Shown in pieces: positions 46,980-58,596 of a DNA stretch of 64,000 nucleotides. Positions within the stretch are counted from its first letter, which is position 1. Each line of letters begins with the position of its first letter. The notes below the pieces were generated by a model that was not told where the DNA came from, searched no databases, and saw only the letters and a program-made list of their open reading frames with translations. The stretch comes from Voacanga thouarsii (Eukaryota > Streptophyta > Magnoliopsida > Gentianales > Apocynaceae), in NCBI GenBank assembly GCA_026120185.1, contig JANUWF010001161.1, positions 1,064,001 to 1,128,000 on the forward strand, in the 5' to 3' direction. A program made the position numbers and the translations under genes.

Positions 46980-49749
46980 TCAAGCCTCCTCAGATGGAGT
47001 GTGAGGCGTCTCGATTGGCTGGGCAAAAGGAATTATGACAAGTCGATTCGGATCTTCCTTGGGCAGAGTAGCTGCCGTTTGGGTTTCTTCTTTTTCTTCT
47101 ATAGGAGTGGTAGGTTCTTCTGGGGTCGGTTCTGGTTCCACAGCCGATTCTTTCGTTGAAGACGGACGTGTCTCGACATCCCCGGTTTGTGTACTAAAGG
47201 GACCAACTTCATCAGGACCACGGAAAAACATGGCCAAGTAAGATTTGAAGTTCTCCCACGAAGACTGCATGCCATTTAACAACTTCTCAGAATGTTGCAA
47301 TTCCATCTGGAACAGTTCTTCTTCGGCTTCCAGTATGAGCCGATCATCCTGGAATTTGGCTGTCGTTTCTTCGACAGAGAAGATTATCTACTGATAGGCG
47401 TTCTCGGCCTCAAACGTCTCATCTAGGGCCCATTTTTCAGAATCTAATTCCTCTTGGAGCGCTCATAATTGTGTCTCAAGGCCCTTAATTCTTTGAACTC
47501 TGGCGGAAATATCAGCTCGAAAGATGCCCAGGCGAGTAGAGGCTTCCTGATTATCCATTTGTAGAAACGTTTCCTGGTCTCGGAGAGCTCCCAAGGCCTG
47601 GAGCTGATAAGAAGCTTCATCTCGCCTACTCTGAGTATTAGAAAAGAAGTGTCGGGTGAATCGCATCTGCCCCAGATAGTTAGCCGATAAGCATCTCAAT
47701 GCCATTAGGATATCAAAAGTGGTCGATTGTGCCAGTAGCAGGAGGGCTCGACTGATAGCATCTTGAGAAGAGGGGTTGGTCAGCAAGTCTATTCCCAACA
47801 GACTCCACAGGAGTTCTAGCACTGCAGCTTCAATCGTTACTGGCCGAGAAGGGGTAGGTTCCGTTGAAGGCTTAGGGGGCATTGCTGCATGAGGCGTAAT
47901 GGGTTTATCAACTGCCATTCTCTTTGACGAAGGTGCTTCAGACACAAAGGTAGTAACTGGTGAGGGTGCAACGGCTGAAGTCCCTTCCTCTGCTGTTGTC
48001 ATTCTTGTAAGAGATAGGGGAGGCGTAGTCGCTAATGATTCTGAGGAAGAATCGGAGATCACAGCTGGCTGGTTTTCTATTTCCGCAAAAAAAGGCAGTA
48101 TGCGATTAATTCTGAGCTAAAGGATGGAAGGCATGGGAAAAGAAGAAAATGTTTTCAAGCCTAACCTTGGCAAATGTCAGAGTATGAAGGGCCTGTCGTC
48201 TCTTTGACCACCTCAACAAGGGGAAAATGGTGGCTTCTTCTTCTTCCTCTTCCTCGTCGGCAGGCGAAAGTATGGGGGTTTTTTTGCTAGCGGTGTATGG
48301 AACAGTAGCGCTATGATTGGACTGGCAGAGACTTTGCTCTGCTTACTTTTCTTCGGTGCAGACATTTCTACCACCACCGATGCTGGCCCTACCAGTCTAG
48401 GCAACCATGTCTCTACAGGACCGGAAAAGAGCATTTCACTCAGCAGCCACCACCACAGGTTGAAGTTTGGCGTGGTCTCCCTGATAACCTGAAAAGGATG
48501 ATACTCAAAAGAGCTGAGAACGATTAAAGACCTATCGGTTAAAGTCTGCACATCTTCAGTTGATAGGACAGGCAGAACAGAGTAAGAAGAGATATGCCCA
48601 GGGTTCGCGAGAATATCTTGAATTAGCCCAAATTACCGTGAAAAGCAATGTGGGTTGTATCATTTGTAGGAGGACTTAGCACTTCGAGCGCTAGATTTTG
48701 CCCCAAGAAGGAGTTCATAGGAGCATAGCATTTGGGCCCAGATAGTTTCTTGAGAGGCTTCCGGTGCCAAAGCGAGTTTCGTTAGCCAGAAGGGACCTGT
48801 CTCCCGAGCAGAGTAAGGATAGAAGTGGGGCGCATTCTAAAGCCGGTTCTAATGAAGGTAAGCTATGATAGTATCAGCAGAAGACCTATTTGCAGGAGTC
48901 TTCAACTGTTGATAGCCGGTGGCACGGTCAACGGAACCCGCAGAGCCTTCGGAGATAGTATTGACGCTGAACTGGGGGAGGTATTGATAAAGCCACAACT
49001 GCATGACCCAGAGGGGGCCTTCAAGATTTGTCGGATTACCCCCAGTCGACAAGGTTGAAATCATTTGGTTCATCAACCGATGCACCAAGGCCAGAACCAG
49101 GGAAGCAAAGTCATAGCATCTTCTCTTCCTCAACACATCCGATATATAGTATCGGTACTCATTACTTATCCCCACTAAATGGGAGTAGAGGATATACTTA
49201 CAGAGCCATAGCCAGAGAAAGGTAATTGTTCCTGCTCTAACGGAACGGGGCTGGCGCCCCTTTAGGCAGCCAGAAAATTACCGTAAGAGGTGGTGGATTT
49301 ATTCAAATAAACTTCAACAGCAAGTAGGTTTTCTTCATTGTGCTGGGTGGGGATCTCATCATTATTGCAACGGAAACCCAAGATAGTGTAGATGTCCAGT
49401 ATCGTGGGAGAGAACATGCCATGAGGGAAGATGAAGCCGTTGATCGCTGGGGACCAGAACGACAAAACAACCGAGAATAGATTGTGGTCGAAGGTCATCT
49501 CGAAGTTAGCGGATGCCCCATTAGTCCCAAAGGGCACCATAAGTAGCTTGACAATGGTCACGCCATTCCCTGTAGTTTTTCAGGGGATATGGCCAGTGAC
49601 GGAAAGAGAAGGCAGGCCAGCCGTGGAAACGTTGTCCCAATTCAAGCGAAGGGTGAAGCCCTCTAGATAGGCGAACTACAAATATTCTACAGTGACTTCC
49701 GTCGGCAGTAGCCGGGGGCCCAAGACGTAAAGATTGGCCTTGGCTTAGA
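46980..49749 (-). pseudogene. antisense ORF of Tat element I, plant mobile domain-like
   Basis: Minus strand, convergent with pol. Blocks in order from 49749: LSFWSPAINGFIFPHGMFSPTILDIYTILGF (49460-49360); NLEGPLWVMQLWLYQYLPQF (49030-48970); IVLSSFEYHPFQVIRETTPNFNLWWWLL (48530-48440). Their order and spacing resemble the plant mobile domain (PMD, 'aminotransferase-like' family) of plant genes and of some Tat elements. Downstream is a Ser/Pro/Thr-rich hinge (48062-47850), a helical region with LLWSLLGIDLL and a coiled-coil-like tail (to about 47463), and an acidic Glu/Thr/Pro-rich C-terminus (47306-46980, ending EEA). Several frameshifts and stops make it a pseudogene. Its 5' part probably lies beyond the E insertion, at 63085-63445. 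The role of such ORFs is unknown. Confidence 0.7.
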
Positions 49750-49754
49750 TCAGA

Positions 49755-50066
49755 TGTAACACCCCATATTTCCTTCTTTTCACAATAGGCTAGCTTAGGT
49801 GGGATGTCACCTCGTCTGAATCCTTAGACTAGGGGTCTTTACAATGATATAAACTTAAAATAAGCAAGCACAAATCGAAGCTTAAGTAAATATATACAAC
49901 ATACTCTTCTATTATATATACATGAGTTGCGATAGATACATCATCAGAGTTCCCAAAATACACAAGCCCAAAATAGTTTCAACATCTATGTACAATAATC
50001 ATGCCAAAAGATTCACTATCGAGCGCTAGATGGTAAATCCGGGTAGTATCGTCGCTAGCCTTCAGC
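49755..50066 (-). repeat. left arm of 312-bp inverted repeat
   Basis: Reverse complement of 50363-50674; loop 50067-50362 (296 bp) is single-copy LTR sequence in reverse. The loop includes the GGCTGCACGG stretch at the fold-back junction. Confidence 0.9.
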
Positions 50067-50362
50067 TCCAATCCCTAAAAAAATAGGAAAGATAAACACA
50101 CGTGTGAGTGGTATACTCAGTGAGTCCCATGTGTGCTAGTGATTTACTTAGAAAAGAGATGATTTTCAATTCCTTTACTGAAATAAATTTCATAATAGGG
50201 AAATAGCAGTAATTGGTAAATTTAGGATCAAGTTATCATGTACATTTGAAAAATAATGATTTCCAAACATATGGCCCCTAATTCAATAAATGCGGATTCT
50301 TCCTCACATGGAAGTGCGACCCGCTTGCAAAGTCCAAGGAACTTCGCCTTCGGCTGCACGGT

Positions 50363-50674
50363 GCTGAATGCTAGCGACGATACTACCCGGACTTACCATT
50401 TAGCGCTAGATAGTGAATCTTTTGGCATGATTATTGTACATAGATGTTGAAACTATTTTGGGCTTGTGTATTTTGGGAACTCTGATGATGTATCTATCGC
50501 AACTCATGTATATATAATAGAAGAGTATGTTGTATATATTTACTTAAGCTTCGATTTGTGCTTACTTGTTTTAAGTTTATATCATTGTAAAGACCCCTAG
50601 TCTGAGGATTCAGACGGGGCAACATCCCACCTAAGCTGGCCCATTGTGCAAAGAAGGAAATATGAGGTGTTACA
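50363..50674 (+). repeat. right arm of 312-bp inverted repeat
   Basis: Matches the last 312 bp of the 3' LTR (about 62767-63079). The match to the left arm ends at GCTGAA/TTCAGC. Confidence 0.9.
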
Positions 50675-50676
50675 AT

Positions 50677-50688
50677 TGGTGTCAGAGC
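50677..50688 (+). other. primer-binding site of element E
   Basis: TGGTGTCAGAGC, one base from the canonical initiator tRNA-Met PBS, two bases after the LTR end. Confidence 0.88.
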
Positions 50689-50804
50689 CTAGCCATAGAG
50701 TTTGATTTGTACATTATCTATGGGCATAAATACATTATCTGTGGGTATAGATATAATATCTGTAGGAATCAATCGAAATTTAATCCGACTATTCTTTTGT
50801 AGGA

Positions 50805-51320
50805 ATGGCTAATAATGATGATAAAGGAAAGAAACCAGTCGAAGAATAGGATCGTAGAGATAGATCATGGGAAGAAGGTGAAAGCTCTCACCCAAAGAAG
50901 AAGAAGATCAGGACTTTCCTAGGAACATCGATCTCTGGACCCTGTTATTATCATAGCTCCCTTAGAGGCCCGAGACCAAGAGGAAGAAACTCAGACCCGA
51001 CTCAGGACAGCCATATAGGAGATGTGACTAAAGAACCGGAGATAGTGGAAAGCCCTAAGTAGCCAGCCGAACCGGAAGGAGTCATAATCCCTCCGGATGA
51101 ATCGGAAGACGAAGTGGTTGAGGTAGTTGCCATATCCTCAGATGAGTCAGCAGCTGAAGATGATGATGACGAAGTAGTCGAAGTAATTGTTGTGTCTTCG
51201 GACGAGTCAGTCATAGGAGAAGATGTGGATGTGTTAGGCCCAAGATCTGATACTCCCGAGTATTACCATGTATCGACCGGCTCAGGACCCCCTGCTTCCA
51301 GTGATGATAATAGCGAGTAG
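50805..51320 (+). pseudogene. acidic leader ORF upstream of gag in Tekay element E (ORF0)
   Basis: A frame of 172 codons from ATG 50805 to TAG 51318 with two in-frame TAG codons (50847 and 51060) and no frameshift. The first part is charged (KPKKKKIR nearby); the second half is strongly acidic and repeats a module: VVEVVAISSDESAAEDDDDE then VVEVIVVSSDESVIGEDVD. The alternating hydrophobic core followed by SSDES and acids looks like a SUMO-interaction motif with a CK2-type tail. Position and length match the ORF at 28327-28813 in element F. I recognise no named family. The gap to gag (51321-51550) is AT-rich and empty. Confidence 0.6.
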
Positions 51321-51550
51321 AAGGACTACCTAGGAAGTTTTAGTATGAGTATTATCTGATGTACATATTAAGTACGTATGTTAGTAGGAGATAATAAGTA
51401 AGTATATGTGTAAATGTACTAAAACCCCGCAATTTTGGTGTAATATATCAGGGTGTTATGTTTTTATATTATGATAATGTTCTGTGCTATCGTACTAATC
51501 TAACTCCATTAGTGATATTAATTTAACTAGGAAATCTGATTGTCTTTATT

Positions 51551-52690
51551 ATGCCGCCAAAGCGAGCCACTCGTCACCTTCCAAAGGAATCATTTGCTAA
51601 CAATGCAGCCAAAGGAGCATCCGATGAATCCTTGGAAAACACTATAATGCAGACTTTTCAGAGAATGACAAAAGTTTTACAACATGTGACCGAGAGGACA
51701 GCTAAAGAAGGACGACGAACTGAAGTTGAGGCAGATCAAGCGTTAGAACGGTTCCTAAAGTTCTAACCCCCTCCATTTTATGGCCGAGAATCCTGGATCG
51801 AATAGATAGAGAACATATTCGCCGCTCTAAGTTACTTAGAGCAGCAAAAGGTGCAATTTGCTGCGTTCAAACTTCAAGGACCGGCACGAGACTAGTGGAC
51901 GCGAAAGAAGGAGCAGAAGGAATGGACCTGGGAGGAATTTCGAGCAGAGTTCAAGAAAGAATTCATACCAAGTTGGGTGGTAAAAAGGCGAGAAGACGAA
52001 TTTCAAAATTTCAAACAAGAGGGAAGGACAGTGGGGAAGTACGCTGCTGAATTCACGCAACTCTCGAAATATTGCCCTCTTCTAGTACAGAATGAAGTAG
52101 ACAGGACTCGCCATTTTGTGAAGGGTTTGCGCCCCAAGCTCAAGGAGGTATTGCTTAGTATGGCCCCAAGCAATTATAGTGCTACAGTAGAAATAGCATC
52201 AAGGGTTGAGGAGGTAGATCTGGAACAAGCTAAGCAGGGAAGTAAAAGGAGATTTCAACCCCCAAACCGAAATAAGAGGCCGGTAGGGAATAAATGGCCA
52301 AATAAAGGGAAGTTTTCAAGAAGAAAGGGAGGTAGTACGGGGAAGTTGCTCATTCGTTGTTACAATTGTGGAGAAGAAGGACACAAAAGCCGGAACTGCC
52401 CATGTCCAAAGAGAATGATGGGATGGATAAATCCAAGAGGAAATAATTTGGGGGCAAGACCGGAATTTGCCAAAGGAAACCCAAGCCAGCCCTCTACACC
52501 CAAACCAGGAGCCAACAAGCCTGTCGTGAAAGTTCGAGTGGTAGCCATAGATAAAGAAGGCACTAATGCATCGGCAGTGGTGGAAGGTAAGATTTTTATT
52601 TTTTGGTCAAGAAGCGCAAATTCTAATAGGTCCAGGCTCTACCCATTCTTTTTTTATTGCATGCTCCTTTATTCAAAAGATAAATATTAG
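51551..52690 (+). pseudogene. gag: Tekay element E: gag, three in-frame stops
   Basis: From ATG 51551 (MPPKRATRHLPKE), one frame throughout with stops at 51764 and at about 51804 and 51893. Gag domain: QALERFLKF, EFRAEFKKEFIPSWVVKRREDEFQNFKQEGRTVGKYAAEFTQLSKYCP. Single zinc knuckle CYNCGEEGHKSRNC at about 52357-52398, against a double one in element F. After about 52580 the frame leaves the protease homology. From about 51977 on, 237 codons are open. Confidence 0.88.
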
Positions 52691-54574
52691 AAGTAATAAG
52701 GCTCCTTATGAGATGATAGTTAGTACCCCTTTGGGAAGCAATTGAGCAGTGATAGAATTTATTTGGGAAGTAAAAAAAAAAATTGAAGATGTGACCTTGG
52801 AAGGAGACTTTATGAGTTTGCCCATAGTAAACTATGATGCCATTTTAGGAATGGATTAGCTATCGCAACATCATGCGAGGTTTGACCGTAGGAATAAACT
52901 AGTACAATTTAGGGGATCAGGAGGAGGTACTCTAGAATTTAGGGGTGATAAAGCAAAGCAGGGAGTAAGTTTGATATCTAGAGTGAAAGCAAGGAGGTTG
53001 ATCCGAAAAGGATATTACTCTAAATTAGACCTGAGACAGGGGTATTATCAGGTGAGGATTAAAGAAGAGGATATTCCTAAAGTTACCTTCAATATGCACT
53101 ATGGGCACTATAAGGTTGTAGTGATGCCCTTTGAAGTTACTAATGCCCTGCCACTTTCATGGACCTTATGCATCGGATTTTTCAGCCCTACTTGGATAAC
53201 TTTGTTGTCATTTTTATGGATGATATTTTAGTATACTCTAAGAAACCTCAGGAACATCAAGAGCATTTGCGGAAAATTCTTGAGAAATTAAGAGAAGCCA
53301 AGTTGTATGCTAAGTTTAACAAGTGTGACTTTTGGTTGGATAGAGTATCTTTTCGAGGGCATGTGATCTCTAAAGAAGGGATTTATATGGCCCCGGCAAA
53401 GGTGGAAGCTGTAGTAAATTGGAAACGACCGGAAAACCCCACAGAGGTGAGAAGTTTCTTAGGCTTGGCAGGATATTATAGAAGGTTGATCGAAGGATTC
53501 TCGAAACTTGATTCGCCATTAACCCAATTAACCCAGAAGAAGGATATGACAAAAGTTTTCAAGAATTGAAGCGAAGGTTGAGCACCACACCCGTCCTAGC
53601 CTTACCTGCTATGGATAAGCCCTACGAGGTATATACTGATGCTTCTAAGGAAGGATTGGGCGGAGTACTAATGCAAGATAGAAGAGTGATAGTATATATA
53701 TCAAAGAGATTGAAACCCCATGAGAGAAATTACCCTACTTATGATTTAGAATTAGCAGCCATTGTGTTCGCCTTGAAAAAGTGGAAGCATTATCTTTATG
53801 GAGCGGAATTTGAGGTTTTTACAGACCATAAAAGCTTGGAATATATCTTTACTCAAACAGACTTAAATATGAGACAGCGAAAATGGATGGAGTTCTTAGA
53901 AGAATTTCGCTGCCCAATCAAGTACTATCCTGGAAAGGCCAATGTAGTAACAGATGCATTGAGTAGAAAAGGACGTATATCTGCGCTACGGAAAGTGCAA
54001 ACCCCAGAGTTGGACGCAGTGGCACTTGAAGAACGAATCAGGATGAATAACATATCAATACAGCTTGTATGGTTACAACAATTGAAAGGAGTTCAAGAGC
54101 AAGACCGGGAGTTACAGCAGAACAAGGCAAAGAGCAAGGAACAAAAGAAAACTGATTTCTACGAAGATGATGCAGGGATCCTCCGGTTTAGAGGACGATA
54201 TTGTATACTGACACAAGCTCCTATGAAGCAGGAAATATTAACAGAAGCACGTCAGAGTAAATACACCATTCACCCAGGGGCAGAAAGATGTATCGAGATT
54301 TGAGGTAGCATTTCTGGTGGATTGGTATGAAGAACGATATTTCTTGAGTTGATAATTTGGCCAATGCAGAATTTTCCTACAACAATAGTTATCCTATATG
54401 GACGGAAGTGCCGATCTCCTCTATATTGGGAAAAACCTTAGAACGACATCAGGAGTAATATGATGTCTTGGATATGAAAAGGGCACGGCAAAAGATGTTG
54501 CAAAGTAAAGGAAAATAGAAGATTGCCCAAAGTAGGCAGAAAAGTTATGCGGATCGTCATCGGGAAGATGTGGA
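52691..54574 (+). pseudogene. pol: Tekay element E: PR-RT-RNase H and integrase remnants, internally deleted
   Basis: Protease tail with AILGMD at about 52839. The RT fingers are missing: RRLIRKG (52990-53010) is joined straight to [14 protein letters not shown], a loss of roughly 420 bp compared with element F. One C is missing near 53148, shifting the frame. The RT palm has [12 protein letters not shown] (catalytic D-D at about 53217-53224) and [14 protein letters not shown]. RNase H is open at 53566-54303: VYTDASKEGLGGVLMQ, LELAAIVFALKKWKHYLYG, FTDHKSLEYIF. Integrase begins (HPGAERC) but its catalytic core is deleted at about 54348; the text resumes at AEFSYNNSY and QSRQKSYADRHRED. Cut at 54574 by a solo LTR. 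Confidence 0.9.
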
Positions 54575-56898
54575 TGTAACACCCTGAAGCCTAGGCCCGC
54601 CAGGGCCGGGGATGTCGCACCGTCCAAAGGATAAGGGGTCTTTATAACTAGGTCACACAAACAAATTGCGGAATAAAAATAATATTTAACTTAAAAATTA
54701 TTACAACCCAAAGAAAACTTCAGGAATAAATCCATGAATTCCAAAACAAAACCATAAATAAAATTATCCACTCTTGTCTCCCCAAAGCAATACATAGAAT
54801 TTAAATGACAACAATCTCTTCCAAGGCAGACACTACTAGCTACTCATCCCCACAGCAGGATCATCCTGAAATCATGATAAAAAGGTGATAAGACAGAAAT
54901 CTCAGTAAGTCCGTGTGTGCTTTGGGTGTTTAGTGAAAACAGTTTGTGGATGCAAAGTGTGAAACTTTTATACGAGAAACATTGGCAAGCATAAAGCATT
55001 AGTCAAAAGTAAGAGTGGCATTTTAGCTTATCTAGCCGTACACAAGTAATGAAATCAACCACTCGAAAGAAAGGGATATGGGTTACCACACGTTGGGCCC
55101 CATAACCGGTCAGAATGCCGATACTTTGTGCAAACTGACAAAAGTAGGTGATCGGCCTACTGGGCAAGATACTCCTCTTTCTCTATACCCAAACAACAAT
55201 CGGGTGTCCATTCCGGCAAAACACAGTCACTTGACTGAAAACAAACTGCTAGCTCGGACCGGCACGACTCACTGGACTGGCATCTTATCCGGGAAGGACT
55301 CACCCCTCAGAGGTGGCCACCTGCTGAGAGACTTACCCTAACCCTTCAAAGACTAGTCCTAGTAGTCCACCCTTATTGAGTACTCAACAACATTTCCCAC
55401 TTGGGATAAAATGAACAAAGCATTGCTCTTCATGAAACTAGTAATTTGAGGGTTTCCAAAGTTTTGGGAACAATCAGTTTTAGAAAGAGTTTTAAATTTG
55501 GAAAATCTGCTCAGTAACTTTTAAATAATTTAAGTGTTGGAAATAAGAACAAATTCAAACCTCAATTGCCTTCAGATAAATGAGTGTCCATACACTCCAC
55601 ATTTAGCTTGCCATAAAGAAAACATTTTCACATCGATAGGTTTTATGCAGAAGCTTACCTGATTCTTGCTCACAACAACGAGGTCTCGAACAGCTGACTT
55701 AACCCCACATGGGTAAATACAAATCTTAATCAATTTCAAGTCACAAACCACTTCCTCAATTTTAAGTCAATTCAATTTACTACTACCATGATCCTAGTGT
55801 CCCAAGCTTTAAGATAAAATAATAACTAAATAGGTTTATAAGCTAAGCTTAATTTGTTATTTAAAATAATTAATGGTTTGGGAAGTAAATTCTAATAAGT
55901 TGAAAGTTTATACCTTGTTAGGAAAAATTTAGAGTTTATTTGATCAAGAGTCATAGATGGTACTAGGTAAAATAGTGATTTAATGATAGTTTAGTTGTTA
56001 GAAAATAATTGATAGCTAAAACTAGTTGAGATTAAATTTAATAAGACTTTCTTGGAAAATAATAAGTAAATCATTAAGGTTTTGATTTAGTAAATATTTT
56101 ACTAATGATGAATCATTCTCATAAAGCTTTAGTTGATCTCTTTATTTTAAATAATATTTATTTATTTTATTTTCTAGCAAAATTATTTTTTATATGACTA
56201 AAATGTCCTATATATATATAATAATTCCAAATCTACCCTTCCTAGGGTTTTTTTCGAAAATACTAGCAATATTATTTTTATTGAATATTTTATGCATAAA
56301 GTGAAAATTATTTTAGGGACATCTAGATCATGATTAACTTTCTATGGCCATCCTCAATCAAGAACATACACAATTCTTCAATTCATTAAATCATCCAAAT
56401 CTTGCATATAGGCATAGATCTAAATTTATTAAGACATGACTTAACCTTTACTAGCATAAACATGAACATGGCTTCAATATTCTAGTCATGCATATAACTC
56501 CTATTCACCAAAGGTAACATAATCTCTAGCATACTTTATCATAAATACTACCTATGACATGCATCAAACCTCAAATCAACATACAATCAACCAAGATAAC
56601 CTTTCATGCATAAATCCCCTCTTCTTCACAATCATACAATTGCTCATGCTTCAATCTCAACAATAAATATATACTCAAATCCTACCACCATTCACCTTTT
56701 AACAACATCATCCTAGAGACATGATTCTAGAGTTTAAAAGAAAAATTGCAGGTACTTACTTGGTTGATGAATACTTTGAAAGAGTTTAGAGTAGATCTCA
56801 ACTCCTAGATGGCTAATCTTGTCCAAGAGAGGTGGCGAAAGCATGGTCATGGGAAAAGAGACTATTCGGCCAAGAGAGGGAATTTCGGGCCATGAGAA

Positions 56899-56921
56899 AG
56901 AGAGAGAGAGAGAGAGAGAGG
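56899..56921. repeat. (GA)n microsatellite in Tekay LTR
   Basis: About 11 GA units, the shortest of the three homologous tracts. Confidence 0.9.
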
Positions 56922-58462
56922 AAGAAGAGATCATTAGTATGTTCATTCACATAAGTTCTCATTGGAGATCAAGTTTGAAGAAGATGAAGTTGATAGAGTA
57001 AGTTTACCTTGAAGATGTTCTTGACCTTCACAAAAATTTCTGGTTTTGATCCAAAGTAGCAAGATGATTTGTGGAGTTTGATGTTAATAAGGGTGTTGAT
57101 GGATTCACAGCAAAGAGTAGATCAAATCTGGAGATTTTTGTGAGGGTTTGAAGTGGTTTGAAGGTGTATTAGGTGAAAGAAGGTAGTAGGTGTTCTTGGT
57201 GTAGTGCGTGTGTTCTTGGTGGCTAGAGAAAATCGAGAGAGAGAGGTTGGAAGCAGCTGCCGATTTTCTGTGGAATTAGGGCTGCCGAAATTCTGTAGGG
57301 TTTAGGAGAATATTTTCTCTGATTTGAGAGGGAAAAGGAAATGTTAGTTGTTACAATCCTTGAAGAATATTTTTGGGAAGTGAATTTGGAAACTAAATAT
57401 TCTAAGAATATCTTGATTGTTTGGACAGCTTTGAAGTCTCCTATGGCCGACTGGTTGTGTGGCTTTTCTGAGGAATTAAAGCTGGTTCTATAAGGCTTAT
57501 TATGGCCGAAACTAAGGGGTACAATGATGAAGAAGAAGTCTGGTCAATTGAGCAAGATATCATGGAAGGTTGCTAAATAAGATGGCTGGAATTTTAGAAA
57601 GTAATCAAGCTAAATTGCAGGGATTTGTTGGAGAGATTTTCGGACAGCCATTGCTGCCTTTCATCCAGAGGTTTGAGGGAAACAATGGAGCTCTGTTAAT
57701 GGTGGTTTAAGGGAGGTTTTGACAGAAGTAGATTGGCATTTTCGGATGGAGGAGAAATAGGAAGCAAGCTGGAAAATTTCCTGCACAACAATTTCGCTGC
57801 CCAGGAATTTTCTGGCAGAATTTCGTCCGCCACTTCCAGCTGAGAGGCAGCGAGTTTGAAGGGGGGTTTTAGGGGTATTCAAGGATGGTTTCCATCCTTC
57901 TTCATGGAGGAAAAACATGGCTAAGGTGCTGCACAAAATCTGGAAGAAAACAGCTTGGTTTTAAGCCTCCAAGGTAGCGATTTGCCCAGAATTTTTCACT
58001 GGTTTGTACAGCTCTTGAGCAGTCCGAAATGACAGAAATAATTCATGTTTCAAGCTGATATTAAGGCCATTTTTCTGGCAGCATTTGGAAGGAAATGTTA
58101 GCTAAGAAGTTTGACATTTTGAAGGTACACAAGCTGGAAAATTTCAGCTCATTCCAAGAAGGAAGGTGTACTAGCTATAGAGTGAAATTTCAGCAAGTTT
58201 ACTAGAGGGATTTTCCTCTTGAAATTTCCCACAATTCATTCACATTTTCCAGACCATGAGAAGCCTTTTACTAGGACATTTTGATCCTAAAAGACCTCAG
58301 CCCTCTACTGAATTTTCTGGAAAGGAAAATGGTAGAACACCTTGATCAAACTAAGGAGTTGAAAATTAAGAAAACTAAAGGTCAAGGGAGAATGAATTCC
58401 CTTTAAGAATTTCGAGTAAAGCAAATGAGTGAAATGAGAATTCTCCTAACATGTCTCTCCTA

Positions 58463-58548
58463 GGTCATTATCACCACCTTGCTCTAGGCCCTTAAGGCCG
58501 AGACTGGTCATTATCACCACCTTGCTCTAGGCCCTTAAGGCCGAGACT
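58463..58548. repeat. 43-bp perfect tandem duplication
   Basis: Unit 58463-58505 (GGTCATTATCACCACC...GGCCGAGACT) is repeated exactly at 58506-58548. The other family D LTRs have one copy of the region (for example near 14775-14825), so it is a recent duplication in this copy. Confidence 0.93.
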
Positions 58549-58596
58549 AATCCTCCCTAAGCAAAAATAAAATTTTAATCAAACTAAAGCTTCTAT

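Larger units (their letters stand above)
49755..50674. mobile_element. aberrant 5' LTR of Tekay element E: inverted U5 palindrome
   Basis: Instead of a normal 3.76-kb LTR, the left end of E holds the last 604 bp of its LTR in reverse (49755-50362) followed by the last 312 bp in forward direction (50363-50674), joined to a normal PBS. The outer end therefore reads TGTAACACCCCATATTT, the reverse complement of the LTR 3' terminus. The duplication TCAGA is found exactly outside it (49750-49754) and outside the 3' LTR (63080-63084). The U3 start and the TATA box seen in the 3' LTR at 60087 are absent. Arms differ at about 14 of 312 positions by eye, mostly transitions. Confidence 0.88.

Noticed and set aside
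46804..47004. Lys/Glu-rich frame of 66 codons
   Set aside because: Translation of the A/G tract.
47035..48120. Plus-strand frames (Ser/Val-rich) opposite the antisense ORF
   Set aside because: The minus strand has the coherent PMD-like order of blocks; the plus-strand frames have none.
49755..50674. An independent MITE or terminal-inverted-repeat DNA transposon
   Set aside because: The inverted arms match the U5 end of the 3' LTR of element E, the right arm is followed by the PBS of E, and the TSD TCAGA pairs with the far end at 63080, not with the right arm.
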